A stretch of 64,000 nucleotides of DNA from Eubacteriales bacterium (GTDB lineage Bacteria > Bacillota > Clostridia > Acetivibrionales > JANLFN01), in the NCBI GenBank assembly GCA_024655885.1, contig JANLFN010000012.1, positions 18,046 to 82,045 on the forward strand, given 5' to 3'. The notes below the pieces were generated by a model, which saw only the letters and a list, made by a program, of their open reading frames with translations, was not told where the DNA came from and did no database searches. The stretch's first letter is position 1; each line of letters begins with the position of its first letter. Below are positions 54,294-64,000 of this stretch, one piece after another. A program made the translations under genes and the position numbers.

Positions 54294-57200
54294 ATGAAAC
54301 TTAACGGTATACCCCCGGAACAGGGGCTTTACAATCCACAACATGAACACGACGCGTGTGGTATCGGCTTCGTGGTAAATATCAAGGGCCAAAAGTCACA
54401 TGACATAGTACGCCAGGCACTTACCGTGCTCAGAAACCTGGAACACCGCGGCGGTGCCGGAAGTGAACCGAACACAGGAGACGGTGCAGGCATTCTTTTG
54501 CAAATACCCCACAGCTTTTTCAAAAAGGAATGTGGAAAAATGGGCATAAGCCTCCCTGAAGCCGGCAGCTACGGTGTAGGTATGGTTTTTCTCCCTCAGG
54601 ACGAGGCGGACCGCAGGGAATGTGAGCAGCGTTTCGAAGCGATCATTAAGGAAGAAGGGCAAACGGTACTGGGCTGGAGGGACGTTCCTTCCGATGACCG
54701 TTCTTTAGGCACCATGTCAAAGTCATGCAAGCCCTGCATACGGCAGATTTTTATCGGATGCCCGGTGAAATTTGGCGATGTTCTGGCTTTTGAAAGGAAG
54801 CTTTACGTTATCCGCAAGCGGGCTGAAAACGCCATCCGCTACTCCGGCTCCGAAAGCGGAAAAAGCTTTTATATAGCAAGTCTGTCCTGCAGGACCATTG
54901 TCTACAAGGGAATGCTCACGGCCACCCAGGTGGAAGAATTTTTCAAGGACATATCGGACCCTGATTTTGAAACCGCATTAGCCCTTATCCACTCCCGCTA
55001 CAGCACCAATACATTTCCCAGCTGGGAGCGGGCGCATCCCAACCGTTATCTGATGCATAACGGCGAAATAAACACCCTGCGGGGCAACATCAACTGGATG
55101 CACGCCAGGGAGTCCCAGTTAAAAACCGGGCTTTTTGGAGAGGACCTGCCAAAGGTATTCCCCATCATAAGCCCTGACGGAAGCGATTCCGCTATGTTTG
55201 ACAACTGTTTCGAATTTTTGACCTTAAGCGGTTATTCTCTTGCCAAGGCAATGATGATCATGATCCCGGAGCCCTGGTCCAACCATGAAAGCATGAGCGA
55301 TGAAAAGAAAGCTTTTTACGAATATTACAGCTGTCTTATGGAGCCCTGGGACGGCCCTGCCGCCATGGGTTTTACCGACGGCACCGTGGTGGGAGCCTCC
55401 CTGGACAGAAACGGGCTTCGTCCCTCCAGGTATTACGTGACCAAAGATGACCTTGTCATACTGGCGTCTGAGGTGGGAGTTCTGGATATCCCCGAGGACC
55501 GCATTATCTGCAAGGAGCGCCTGCATCCGGGAAAAATGCTGTTGATTGATACGGCCCAGGGCAGGATTATCAATGACGACGAATTGAAGCACGAGATTGC
55601 GTCCGAGCACCCTTACCGCCAATGGCTCACCAGGCATATGGTAACCCTGGAGAGCATTCCCCAGGTGTCCCACTCGGAGAGGCCGGCCCACGAATCGGTT
55701 ACCCAGCGCCAAAAGGCCTTCGGCTATACTTATGAAGACCTGCGGATGGTGATAGGGCCTATGGCCGTGGACGGAGTGGACCCGGTGGGCGCCATGGGCA
55801 ACGATATCCCGCTGGCGGTGCTGTCCGACAAGCCGCAGCTGCTGTACGATTACTTCAAACAGCTTTTCGCCCAGGTGACCAATCCCCCCATCGACTCAAT
55901 TCGTGAAGAAATCGTAACGGCCACAGAGCTTATGATCGGTTCGGAAGGGGATCTTTTAAATCCCGGGCCCGAAAGCTGCCACAAAATAAAGCTGAAGTCT
56001 TCCATATTGGACAACGACGAACTGGCCAAGCTGAAATATGTCAACTGGCCTGGCTTTAAATCCACCACCCTGCCCGCGCTGTTCAAGGTGGCGGACGGCG
56101 GCCAGGGACTCCAAAGAGCGCTGGAAGAGTTGTTTGCCTCTGCCAGACAGGCGATACTGGACGGTTCCAATATCCTGATCCTGTCGGATAGAGACATGGA
56201 CCAGGAGAATGCTCCCATACCCGCTTTGCTCGCAGTGGCGGGACTTCACCACTACCTGATCCGCGAGGGCATGCGCGGCAAAGCCAGCCTGATTGTTGAA
56301 TCCGGTGAACCCAGGGAAGTTCATCATTTCGCCCTCCTGATAAGCTATGGTGCGTCCGCCGTAAACCCCTACCTGGCTTTTGAATCCATTGATGACATGA
56401 TCCGCCAGGGGATGCTGATGGACATAAGATACGACGACGCGGTAAAAAAATACAGAAAAGCCGTAACCAAGGGTGTGGTAAAGGTAATGTCAAAGATGGG
56501 CATATCCACAATCCAGAGTTACCAGGGTGCACAGATATTTGAAGCCGTAGGGCTTCACCAGAGTCTCATTGAGAAGTATTTTACCTGGACTCCTTCCAGA
56601 ATCGGCGGCATCGGCCTGGATGAAATAGCCAGAGAGGCTCAAATGCGCCACTCTTCCGCTTTTCAATTGCTCCAGTCCGAGGACAACGCACTGGATCCGG
56701 GCGGCAAGTACCAGTGGAGAAGCGACGGGGAATTCCACCTGTTCAACCCCGAAACCATACACAAGCTTCAGTATGCCTGCCGCACCAACGATTACAGGAT
56801 ATACAAGGATTACTCAAATTCCATAAATCATCAAACCCAGCGGCTCTGTACCCTGCGCGGGCTCTTGGAATTCATCCCGGCCCCGGAGCCCATCCCTCTG
56901 GACGAGGTGGAATCGGTTGATTCCATATGCAGGCGCTTTAAGACAGGAGCCATGTCCTACGGCTCCATAAGCCAGGAAGCGCATGAGAGCCTGGCAATCG
57001 CTATGAACCGCATCGGGGGCAAGAGCAATACCGGCGAAGGCGGAGAAGACCCCGCACGTTTCATTCCACACCCCAACGGCGACTCAAGGTGCAGCGCCAT
57101 TAAGCAGGTGGCTTCGGGACGGTTCGGTGTGACCAGCGAATACCTGGTGAGTGGAAAGGAAATCCAGATAAAAATCGCCCAGGGAGCGAAACCGGGAGAA

Positions 57201-58892
57201 GGCGGACAGCTGCCCGGGCGCAAGGTGTACCCCTGGATAGCCCGTGTAAGGCATTCAACCCCCGGGGTAGGCCTTATTTCACCGCCCCCCCATCACGATA
57301 TATATTCCATCGAGGACCTGGCCGAGCTGATTCACGACCTGAAAAATGCAAACCCGAATGCAAGGATCAGTGTAAAATTGGTGTCTGAAGTGGGTGTGGG
57401 AACCATTGCCGCCGGAGTGGCCAAAGGACGCGCCGACGTTATCGTTATAAGCGGTTATGACGGCGGTACCGGGGCATCCCCAAGGACCAGCATACGGCAT
57501 GCGGGACTTCCCTGGGAGCTTGGCCTGGCGGAGACTCATCAAACCCTGCTCCTAAACGATCTGCGCAGCCGCGTTACCCTTGAGACGGACGGAAAGCTGC
57601 TTACCGGGCGTGATGTTGCTGTTGCCGCACTGCTGGGCGCCGAAGAGTTCGGCTTTGCAACCGCTCCATTGGTGGCTTTAGGCTGTGTCATGATGAGGGT
57701 TTGCAACCTGGACACCTGTCCTGTCGGCATTGCCACCCAGAACCCCGAGTTGAGGAGCAAGTTTGACGGCAATCCCGCATACGTTGTGAACCTAATGCGC
57801 TTTATTGCCCAGGAAATGAGGGAATTCATGGCTATGCTGGGTTTCCGCACCGTCAATGAAATGATAGGCCGCACCGATAAGCTGAAAATGTCCGGGGCAA
57901 GGCATCACTGGAAGACAAAAGGACTGGACTTTTCAAGTATTTTGTACCAGCCCCAGGTTTCACCAAATGTGGGCCGCTATCATATAATCCCTCAGGAGCA
58001 TAACCTCCAAAAGTCCCTTGACAGGCAGGAACTGCTGAAAATCTGTGCTCCGGCTCTTCAAAAGGGAGAAAAAGTCCATGCCACACTTCCCATCCGCAAT
58101 GTAAACCGGGTTGTGGGGACCCTGCTGGGGAGCGAAGTTACAAAGCGCTATGGGGCGGCAGGACTGCCGGAGGACACCATAAACCTCTATTTCAAGGGCT
58201 CTGCAGGGCAAAGCTTCGGGGCATTTGTCCCCCCGGGGATTACCCTGACCCTGGAGGGGGATGCAAACGACTATATAGGCAAGGGACTTTCCGGTGGAAA
58301 AATCATCGTTTTCCCGCCTGAAGGTTCCACCTTCAAGCCTGAGGAGAATATAATCATCGGGAATGTGGCCTTTTACGGTGCGACAAGCGGTGAAGCGTAT
58401 ATCAACGGTGTCGCCGGAGAGAGGTTCTGTGTCAGAAACAGTGGTTTAAAAGCCGTGGTGGAAGCGGTAGGAGACCACGGATGTGAATATATGACAGGAG
58501 GCCGCGTGGTTGTTCTGGGTCCCACAGGCCGTAATTTCGCCGCAGGCATGTCCGGCGGCATAGCTTATGTCTTTGATGCGGCAGGGGATTTCAGCACCAG
58601 GTGCAATACCGAAATGGTGGAAATGGAGTCTCTTGAAGAAAAGGACGAGATTGAAGAACTGCACGCCATGATCATAAAGCACTACGGATACACAAAGAGT
58701 TTAGCGGCAAAGAGAATTCTTGACCGCTGGGAGGAATCGGTCCCTAAGTTTGTAAAAGTCATGCCGAAGGACTACAAGAGAATGCTCCAGGCCATCAAGC
58801 GGGTCGAAAATGCCGGAATAACCGGCGAGGAAGCCCTCATGCTGGCATTCGAGGCAAACAACCGTGACCTGGCCCGTGTCAGCGGAAATTAA
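54294..58892 (+). CDS. gltB: Glutamate synthase large subunit
   Basis: 1532 residues. The class II glutaminase nucleophile is Cys22 (EHDACGIGF) after a 21-residue propeptide that is expected to be cut off. The central and FMN domains follow ([14 protein letters not shown] near 883; [16 protein letters not shown] near 1050). The 3Fe-4S ligands follow C-x5-C-x4-C (about 1130-1141). The C-terminal beta-helix domain (GXGXG repeats) is near 1250-1450. It transfers glutamine amide N to 2-oxoglutarate. AGGAAGG precedes the ATG. gltD follows after 147 nt. Confidence 0.98.
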   Translation: MKLNGIPPEQGLYNPQHEHDACGIGFVVNIKGQKSHDIVRQALTVLRNLEHRGGAGSEPNTGDGAGILLQIPHSFFKKECGKMGISLPEAGSYGVGMVFLPQDEADRRECEQRFEAIIKEEGQTVLGWRDVPSDDRSLGTMSKSCKPCIRQIFIGCPVKFGDVLAFERKLYVIRKRAENAIRYSGSESGKSFYIASLSCRTIVYKGMLTATQVEEFFKDISDPDFETALALIHSRYSTNTFPSWERAHPNRYLMHNGEINTLRGNINWMHARESQLKTGLFGEDLPKVFPIISPDGSDSAMFDNCFEFLTLSGYSLAKAMMIMIPEPWSNHESMSDEKKAFYEYYSCLMEPWDGPAAMGFTDGTVVGASLDRNGLRPSRYYVTKDDLVILASEVGVLDIPEDRIICKERLHPGKMLLIDTAQGRIINDDELKHEIASEHPYRQWLTRHMVTLESIPQVSHSERPAHESVTQRQKAFGYTYEDLRMVIGPMAVDGVDPVGAMGNDIPLAVLSDKPQLLYDYFKQLFAQVTNPPIDSIREEIVTATELMIGSEGDLLNPGPESCHKIKLKSSILDNDELAKLKYVNWPGFKSTTLPALFKVADGGQGLQRALEELFASARQAILDGSNILILSDRDMDQENAPIPALLAVAGLHHYLIREGMRGKASLIVESGEPREVHHFALLISYGASAVNPYLAFESIDDMIRQGMLMDIRYDDAVKKYRKAVTKGVVKVMSKMGISTIQSYQGAQIFEAVGLHQSLIEKYFTWTPSRIGGIGLDEIAREAQMRHSSAFQLLQSEDNALDPGGKYQWRSDGEFHLFNPETIHKLQYACRTNDYRIYKDYSNSINHQTQRLCTLRGLLEFIPAPEPIPLDEVESVDSICRRFKTGAMSYGSISQEAHESLAIAMNRIGGKSNTGEGGEDPARFIPHPNGDSRCSAIKQVASGRFGVTSEYLVSGKEIQIKIAQGAKPGEGGQLPGRKVYPWIARVRHSTPGVGLISPPPHHDIYSIEDLAELIHDLKNANPNARISVKLVSEVGVGTIAAGVAKGRADVIVISGYDGGTGASPRTSIRHAGLPWELGLAETHQTLLLNDLRSRVTLETDGKLLTGRDVAVAALLGAEEFGFATAPLVALGCVMMRVCNLDTCPVGIATQNPELRSKFDGNPAYVVNLMRFIAQEMREFMAMLGFRTVNEMIGRTDKLKMSGARHHWKTKGLDFSSILYQPQVSPNVGRYHIIPQEHNLQKSLDRQELLKICAPALQKGEKVHATLPIRNVNRVVGTLLGSEVTKRYGAAGLPEDTINLYFKGSAGQSFGAFVPPGITLTLEGDANDYIGKGLSGGKIIVFPPEGSTFKPEENIIIGNVAFYGATSGEAYINGVAGERFCVRNSGLKAVVEAVGDHGCEYMTGGRVVVLGPTGRNFAAGMSGGIAYVFDAAGDFSTRCNTEMVEMESLEEKDEIEELHAMIIKHYGYTKSLAAKRILDRWEESVPKFVKVMPKDYKRMLQAIKRVENAGITGEEALMLAFEANNRDLARVSGN

Positions 58893-59039
58893 TGTTTTTA
58901 GCCTGTTTCTAGAGACAGCAAACTTTATTATGGATATTAAAGGCATTATGTTAAGCCTGAGGGAAAATCATAAATGGCCGGGATTCTTTTCCTAACCCCG
59001 GCTAAACCCCGGCCTTTAATAATAGATGGAGGTAATACC

Positions 59040-60524
59040 ATGGGAAAACCAACCGGATTTATGGAATTCAAGCGCAAGATGCCTACCGACCGCCCTCCTC
59101 TCGAAAGGATAAACGACTGGCAGGAATTTCACAACCAGCTGACGGAGGAGGACCAGAGAATACAGGGGGCCCGCTGCATGGACTGCGGCATACCGTTTTG
59201 CAGCACGGGAATGATTATAAACGGCGCCGTGTCAGGCTGCCCCATAAACAATCTTGTCCCTGAGTGGAACGAGCTGATTTATAGAGGTTTATGGAAGGAA
59301 GCGGTAAAACGCCTTCTTAAGAAAAACAACTTCCCGGAATTCACGGGAAGGGTCTGCCCTGCTCCCTGTGAGGGGGCCTGCACCCTGGGCATCCATGAGC
59401 CCCAGGTTACAATTAAAAATAACGAATGTGCCATCATTGACAGGGCTTTCAGCCAGGGGTGGATCATCCCTGAACCCCCCAAAAAGCGCACCGGAAAAAA
59501 GGTGGCCGTAGTGGGCTCGGGACCTTCCGGACTGGCCTGCGCCGACCAGCTTAACAAAGCAGGCCACCTGGTAACCGTTTTCGAGCGCGCCGACCGCATC
59601 GGGGGCCTGCTTATGTACGGCATACCGAACATGAAGCTGGACAAGAAAATTGTCACCCGCCGCGTGGACTTATTAAGGGCTGAAGGAATCGAGTTTGTGA
59701 CAAATACCGAGATTGGCAGGGATATACCCGCAGATAAACTCTTAAAGGATTTTGACGCTGTTGTTCTATGCGGCGGAGCTACCAAACCCCGTGACCTCCA
59801 GATAGAGGGAAGGGAATTAAAAGGGATTCATTTTGCAATGGAATTTTTGCGCGCAAATACCAAAAGCCTGCTTGATTCAAATCACAAGGACGGCCGGTAT
59901 ATTTCAGCCAAAGGCAAGGACGTGGTGGTTATCGGAGGCGGAGACACCGGCACCGACTGTGTTGCCACCTCTTTGCGCCACGGCTGTAAAAGCGTAACCC
60001 AGCTGGAAATACTTCCTATGCCCCCCACAGAACGCCTTCAGGATAACCCGTGGCCCCAGTGGCCTAAGGTATACAAGCTGGACTACGGCCAGGAGGAAGC
60101 TGCTGCCGTTTTCAGCGGAGATCCGAGGCAGTACTGCACCACCACGAAAAAGTTTGTAGGAGACAGTGAGGGCAACGTAAAGGAGCTCCATACCGTCAAG
60201 CTGGAGTGGGTTGTAGACGCCAGCGGAAGGCATATACCCCGCGAAATCCCCGGCACCGAAAAAATCCTGCCGGCACAGCTTGTACTGATCTGTATGGGTT
60301 TCTTGGGCCCCGAAGACACCGTAATCAAGCAGCTTCAACTGGAGCAGGATGCCCGTACAAATGTGAAAGCGGAATACGGTAAGTTCGCAACAAATGTGGA
60401 AGGAGTATTTGCGGCAGGCGATATGAGGCGGGGACAAAGTCTGGTGGTGTGGGCAATCAATGAAGGCCGGGCCGCTGCCAGGGAGTGCGACAGGTACCTG
60501 ATGGGCAGCACCAACCTGCCGTGA
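59040..60524 (+). CDS. gltD: Glutamate synthase small subunit
   Basis: 494 residues from ATG 59040 behind GGAGG. The N-terminal cluster domain has CMDCGIPFC (about 38-46) and CPAPCEGAC (about 104-112). FAD motif [10 protein letters not shown] near 159 and NADPH motif GGGDTGTDC near 299. It passes electrons from NAD(P)H to GltB. Normal length. Confidence 0.97.
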   Translation: MGKPTGFMEFKRKMPTDRPPLERINDWQEFHNQLTEEDQRIQGARCMDCGIPFCSTGMIINGAVSGCPINNLVPEWNELIYRGLWKEAVKRLLKKNNFPEFTGRVCPAPCEGACTLGIHEPQVTIKNNECAIIDRAFSQGWIIPEPPKKRTGKKVAVVGSGPSGLACADQLNKAGHLVTVFERADRIGGLLMYGIPNMKLDKKIVTRRVDLLRAEGIEFVTNTEIGRDIPADKLLKDFDAVVLCGGATKPRDLQIEGRELKGIHFAMEFLRANTKSLLDSNHKDGRYISAKGKDVVVIGGGDTGTDCVATSLRHGCKSVTQLEILPMPPTERLQDNPWPQWPKVYKLDYGQEEAAAVFSGDPRQYCTTTKKFVGDSEGNVKELHTVKLEWVVDASGRHIPREIPGTEKILPAQLVLICMGFLGPEDTVIKQLQLEQDARTNVKAEYGKFATNVEGVFAAGDMRRGQSLVVWAINEGRAAARECDRYLMGSTNLP

Positions 60525-60763
60525 CAATTAAAAATTTTCGTGGCTGCAAAAGCTTTTAGAAAGGATGATCCCATATCATCCTTTTTTCATCCGCTCCTGC
60601 AGAAAATATGGTTTTGCAGCCATGGCTGCCACACTTTTTTTAAGGCTTAAAGTGCGCCATCTTTATTGCAGCTTTGCCGCAATGTGTTATAATAATGGCA
60701 AAGGTGAACGCAGCCCAAAATATAAGCGGATATGCTTACAGCAAAAGGAAAAGGAAGAATGCC

Positions 60764-61828
60764 ATGAGCAAATACTGGAGCAAAATCGTACAAAACATAG
60801 AGCCCTACACTCCCGGCGAACAGCCCAGGGATAAACGGTACATAAAGCTGAATACCAATGAAAATCCCTATCCGCCCTCACCCAGGGTGATGGCTGCCAT
60901 AAAAAATGCGGCGGATGAAACCCTCAGGCTGTATCCTGACCCAACCTGCAGGGAACTGAGGTCTGTAGTCGGCCGGTACTATAATGTGCATGAGGATCAG
61001 GTCTTTGTGGGGAACGGATCGGACGAACTGCTTGCTTTTGCCTTTCAGGCCTTTTTTAACCCGGGAAAGCCCATTCTTTTTCCGGATATATCCTACAGCT
61101 TCTATCCCGTATATGCACAATTGTACAACATCCATCATGAACTGGTGCCCCTGGAAGATGATTTCTCCATCCCCGTAGAAATGTTTTTTAAAGACAACGG
61201 GGGAGTAATCTTTCCCAATCCCAACGCCCCTACGGCCAAAGCCATTTCTGAGCAAGCTGTGGCAAGTATTCTGAAACACAACATGGACAGGGTCGTCATT
61301 GTAGATGAGGCCTATATTGATTTCGGCGGGGAATCGGTTGTAAAGCTTATTAAAGAATTTCCAAACCTTCTGGTCATACAGACGCTCTCCAAATCCCGGT
61401 CCCTTGCCGGCTTGCGCATTGGCCTGGCCTTCGGACACGCGGACCTGATTGAAGGCCTGAACCGCATCAAGAATTCCTTCAATTCCTATACGGTAGACCG
61501 CCTCGCCCTTGCAGGAGCCGCAGCAGCCGTAGAGGATGATGTCTATTTCAGGGAAACTACCTCAAAAATCATAAAGACCAGGGACCACGTTGCAGGTCAA
61601 ATGAGAGAGCTGGGTTTCACGGTTACGGATTCCAAGGCCAACTTTATCTTTGTAAGCCATCCGGAATATTATGCGGGAACGCTGTACCAGCAGCTCAGGA
61701 GCAGGGGAATCCTGGTCAGGTATTTCAACCGGCCCAGAATCGACAATTTCTTAAGGGTCTCCATCGGAACCGACCAGGAAATGAACCTGTTCGTTAAAGC
61801 GGTAAAAGAAATACTGTCCGGTGTTTAG
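60764..61828 (+). CDS. hisC: Histidinol-phosphate aminotransferase
   Basis: 354 residues from ATG 60764 behind AAAGGAAG. A fold type I PLP enzyme: LNTNENPYPPSP near 25-36, the FPNPNAPTAKA motif near 151-161, DEAYIDF near 185-191 and the Schiff-base Lys in TLSKSRSLAGLRIG near 212-226. It makes histidinol phosphate in histidine synthesis. No other his genes adjoin, so a broader aromatic or aminotransferase role is possible. Confidence 0.9.
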   Translation: MSKYWSKIVQNIEPYTPGEQPRDKRYIKLNTNENPYPPSPRVMAAIKNAADETLRLYPDPTCRELRSVVGRYYNVHEDQVFVGNGSDELLAFAFQAFFNPGKPILFPDISYSFYPVYAQLYNIHHELVPLEDDFSIPVEMFFKDNGGVIFPNPNAPTAKAISEQAVASILKHNMDRVVIVDEAYIDFGGESVVKLIKEFPNLLVIQTLSKSRSLAGLRIGLAFGHADLIEGLNRIKNSFNSYTVDRLALAGAAAAVEDDVYFRETTSKIIKTRDHVAGQMRELGFTVTDSKANFIFVSHPEYYAGTLYQQLRSRGILVRYFNRPRIDNFLRVSIGTDQEMNLFVKAVKEILSGV

Positions 61829-61842
61829 CCTAATGCTTAATT

Positions 61843-61881
61843 AAAAAGCACATCCCATAAACCTTTGGAATGTGCTTTTTT
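61843..61881 (+). terminator. Terminator after hisC
   Basis: AAAAAGCACAT and ATGTGCTTTTT arms around a loop, with extra CCC/TGG pairing and a T tract. Confidence 0.82.
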
Positions 61882-61987
61882 GGCCAGACTGTCCGAAAAG
61901 TCTATTCTGATTAATATTTATGCATATTATTAATTTATATTACTATGAATTTAACAGGTGTACAAAGGACATTAGTGTATAAAAATA

Positions 61988-62018
61988 CCGAAAACCCTTT
62001 AAAATCAAGGGTTTTCGG
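61988..62018 (-). terminator. Terminator of the tRNA-Ser unit
   Basis: CCGAAAACCCTT and AAGGGTTTTCGG arms (12 bp) with a 7-nt loop, then TATTTTTAT on the minus strand. Confidence 0.85.
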
Positions 62019-62026
62019 ACAAATTG

Positions 62027-62119
62027 TGGCGGAGAAGCCGGGATTCGAACCCGGGCTAGAGTTGCCCCTACTAACGGTTTAGCAAACCGTCCCCTTCGGC
62101 CTACTTGGGTACTTCTCCG
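62027..62119 (-). tRNA. tRNA-Ser (anticodon GCT)
   Basis: A 93-nt class II tRNA with long variable arm and encoded CCA. The anticodon loop TTGCTAA lies between ACGGT and ACCGT. Lies near serS. Confidence 0.96.
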
Positions 62120-62157
62120 TATTGGAAGCTGAAAATCTGATGTATGAAGTTAAAAAT

Positions 62158-62205
62158 AAGCGGCACTGCAAAGCATTCATCTAACAACCTAACCCTTTGC
62201 CGCTT
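62158..62205. repeat. Hairpin in the tRNA-Ser spacer
   Basis: AAGCGGCA (62158-62165) and TGCCGCTT (62198-62205) pair perfectly, with weaker flanking complementarity. Comparable to the arms between the tRNAs at 2331-2604. Confidence 0.5.
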
Positions 62206-62225
62206 CCTACTTCTAATTTCTTTCC

Positions 62226-62316
62226 TGGCGGAGAGAGTGAGATTCGAACTCACGGTAGGCTCACACCTACGCCGGTTTTCAAGACCGGTGCCTTAAACCA
62301 ACTCGACCATCTCTCC
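62226..62316 (-). tRNA. tRNA-Ser (anticodon TGA)
   Basis: A 91-nt class II tRNA with encoded CCA. The anticodon loop CTTGAAA lies between CCGGT and ACCGG. Transcribed ahead of tRNA-Ser(GCT). Confidence 0.96.
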
Positions 62317-62342
62317 ATCGATTAATTTCAGCAACGAATAAT

Positions 62343-62371
62343 ATTTTACAATGAAACAGGGTGTTTGTCAA
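62343..62371 (-). promoter_or_regulatory. Sigma-A promoter of the tRNA-Ser pair
   Basis: TTGACA-N17-TAAAAT on the minus strand, 27 nt before tRNA-Ser(TGA). The -35 lies in a GGGTGTT/AACACCC hairpin. Confidence 0.75.
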
Positions 62372-62454
62372 CACCCTTCAACTGCTATATTTTAGGGAAC
62401 AGCAAAGTAAAGAAACCCATTATTCATGTGCGGCAGGCAAATTAAGGGATTCTT

Positions 62455-62684
62455 CTAGCAAAAGGGATCATGGTCCTTATCCTTATTCCATATGTATTCT
62501 ATCGTTTTTGCTATTTTTTCTGCCGTTTCTATTCCATGCCTGTCGCTGACAAAGCTTAAAACCATGTCAATACCGGCGGATACGCCTGAAGATGTATAGT
62601 ATACATTCCATCCTTGACCCACCTTGCTTTTCTTATCCACTGCACTTCATGGTCCTGCCCGGCAGCCCAATTAAATGCCATTTG
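62455..62684 (-). pseudogene. C-terminal half of a DJ-1/PfpI-family gene, frameshifted
   Basis: The minus strand encodes [20 protein letters not shown] from about 62681 and then WVKDG in one frame. The match continues in another frame as [18 protein letters not shown] to [13 protein letters not shown], ending at the stop at 62455. Together these are the last about 70-75 residues of a DJ-1/PfpI protein ([10 protein letters not shown] and EYxWxxDxxxDPF are family hallmarks). The frame break lies near 62605. The catalytic Cys half is gone: serS ends 36 nt upstream. Confidence 0.75.
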
Positions 62685-62719
62685 AATCCACAGCTTTAAA
62701 CCTGTTTAAGAAACAGCCC

Positions 62720-63991
62720 CTATTTTATCACATCAATTCCATTCATGTATTTTATTAAAGGCTCCGGTATTTTAACAGACCCGTCCGGCTGCTGGTACGT
62801 CTCAAGTATGCAGGCGGTTGTTCTTCCCACGGCTACACCGGACCCGTTTAAAGTATGGACAAATTCCGGTTTGTCCTTTGGTCCCCGCCTGAACCTTATA
62901 CCTGCCCTTCTTGCCTGGAATGATTCAAAATTGCTGCAGGATGAAATTTCCACGTATCTGTTGTAGCTTGGCATCCATACTTCCAGGTCATAGGTCATGG
63001 CGGATGAGAACCCCAGATCGCCGGTGCACAGCTTAACCACCCTGTAAGGGAGTCCCAGGAGCTGCAGCACTTCCTCCGCATCTTTTGTCAGGCTTTCAAG
63101 TTCGTCATAAGATGTTTCGGGCAAACAAAATTTTACAAGCTCCACTTTGTTAAACTGGTGCTGACGGATCAATCCCCTGGTGTCCCTTCCTGCCGCCCCG
63201 GCTTCCGCACGGAAGCAGGCAGAATATGCCGCATGCTTAATGGGCAAATCCTTTAAATCGAGAATCTGCTCCCTGTACATGTTGGTTACCGGCACTTCTG
63301 CAGTGGGAATAAGAAAGTATTCGGTGCCCCACACTTTAAAGGCATCCTCCTCGAATTTGGGCAGCTGGCCCGTTCCCACCATGCTGTTGCGGTGAACCAT
63401 AAAAGGAGGAAAAACTTCGGTATACCCGTGCTTTTCAATATGCAAATCAAGCATAAAATTAACTAATGCCCTCTCCAGCCGTGCGCCAAGCCCTTTATAA
63501 AAAGTAAACCTTGCCCCGGTGACCTTGCCCGCAGTGGAGAAATCGAGTATTCCCAGGGACTCTCCTATGTCCCAGTGAGCTTTAGGTTCAAACTCGAATT
63601 TCCTCGGTTCTTCCCACCTCCGCATCTCGAGATTGTCCGAATCGCTTGCCCCCACAGGCACCGTTTCATTAGGAATATTGGGGATAGTATATACAATTTT
63701 TTCTATTTCCTCGTCTATTGCGTTAACCTTTGCGTCCAGTTCCTTTATGGCGTCCGATAAAGCTTTCATTTCCTCCATTAAAGCGGAAACGTCTTTTCCT
63801 TCCTTTTTATATTGGGGAATGAGCTTTGAATTGGTGTTCTGCTTATTTTTAAGCTGTTCAACCTCTACAAGCAGGCCTCTCCTCTTCTCATCCAATGCCA
63901 AAAAGCCGTCGATGTCAAACTTTGCGTGTCTGTTCTCCAGCGCCTTTTTAAGTACTTCCGGATTGTTTCTTACCGTTTTTATATCTATCAT
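62720..63991 (-). CDS. serS: Seryl-tRNA synthetase
   Basis: 423 residues from ATG 63991, the usual SerRS start ([12 protein letters not shown]); a GTG at 64000 on the window edge is possible, and the ribosome site is outside. N-terminal antiparallel coiled coil (about 30-100) that reads the long variable arm of tRNA-Ser. Class II catalytic core with motif 2 ([21 protein letters not shown] split near 262-282) and motif 3 ([16 protein letters not shown] near 382-397). Close to the two tRNA-Ser genes. No T-box can be seen because upstream DNA is outside the window. Confidence 0.97.
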   Translation of the reverse strand: MIDIKTVRNNPEVLKKALENRHAKFDIDGFLALDEKRRGLLVEVEQLKNKQNTNSKLIPQYKKEGKDVSALMEEMKALSDAIKELDAKVNAIDEEIEKIVYTIPNIPNETVPVGASDSDNLEMRRWEEPRKFEFEPKAHWDIGESLGILDFSTAGKVTGARFTFYKGLGARLERALVNFMLDLHIEKHGYTEVFPPFMVHRNSMVGTGQLPKFEEDAFKVWGTEYFLIPTAEVPVTNMYREQILDLKDLPIKHAAYSACFRAEAGAAGRDTRGLIRQHQFNKVELVKFCLPETSYDELESLTKDAEEVLQLLGLPYRVVKLCTGDLGFSSAMTYDLEVWMPSYNRYVEISSCSNFESFQARRAGIRFRRGPKDKPEFVHTLNGSGVAVGRTTACILETYQQPDGSVKIPEPLIKYMNGIDVIK

Positions 63992-64000
63992 AGGCTGCAC

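Noticed and set aside
62357-62377. Hairpin GGGTGTT/AACACCC as a terminator
   Set aside because: No T tract; on the minus strand it contains the -35 box of a good promoter for the tRNA-Ser genes.

Overview
The window looks like a chromosome segment of an anaerobic, spore-forming member of the Clostridia. Evidence is the pyruvate:ferredoxin oxidoreductases, the many sporulation genes (yabP, yabQ, yabG, veg, bofA, sleB-ypeB, a CotS-type coat protein, a SPOCS/LysM coat protein, a Spo0E-like phosphatase), clostridial agr-type quorum sensing, and a SigI/RsgI pair of the kind known from Clostridium thermocellum relatives. I cannot name a species.

Layout. 1-2000: 3'-truncated rsgI, with an 84-bp repeat running off the window edge, and sigI. 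2251-2685: tRNA Val-Glu-Met. 2987-5643: agr locus of small ORF, agrB, agrC and a separately transcribed agrD; no agrA is visible. 5885-10388: Spo0E-like protein, ApbE lipoprotein, DUF362 ferredoxin protein, AbrB-type regulator, UPF0145 and three small genes. 10692-13906: scrapyard with a flavoprotein fragment, a URO-D-family gene, antitoxin-like remnants, and a YgiT/DUF4258 toxin-antitoxin pair lying between a partial copy of tRNA-fMet and the intact gene. 13947-16006: tRNA-Leu and the yabP-yabQ-divIC-S1 operon. 16148-20624: VanW, Nudix, phosphoesterase, YaaL, BofA. 20956-31258: a single-chain PFOR, a large FAD/Fe-S oxidoreductase with a Met-rich tail, and a divergent four-subunit 2-oxoacid:ferredoxin oxidoreductase. 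31469-35920: coat and sporulation genes. 36112-42544: ispE, GntR, two nucleotidyltransferase paralogues, a metal-binding protein and a glycosyltransferase trio. 42828-46648: AAA+ ATPase, PspA/IM30 homologue, acetyltransferase and a two-TM coiled-coil protein. 46737-53774: acpS, SbcCD-like pair, sleB-ypeB, stress protein. 53987-60524: an unassigned terminated RNA, then gltB-gltD. 60764 to the end: hisC, two tRNA-Ser genes, a DJ-1/PfpI pseudogene, serS.

How it works together. The energy block (20956-31258) could oxidise a 2-hydroxyacid such as lactate to a 2-oxoacid and then to acyl-CoA, passing electrons to ferredoxin; this is inference. The sporulation genes cover commitment (Spo0E), sigma-K control (BofA), cortex and coat (YabP, YabQ, YabG, CotS, SPOCS/LysM) and germination (SleB/YpeB).

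The best candidates for something little described are: (1) the AAA+/PspA/membrane coiled-coil cluster, which resembles a Vps4/ESCRT-III-type membrane-remodelling module; (2) an AgrD peptide with Ser where the ring-forming Cys is expected, in a locus without AgrA; (3) an about 150-nt RNA with its own promoter and terminator upstream of gltB; (4) a 1-kb tRNA-fMet-flanked toxin-antitoxin island remnant.
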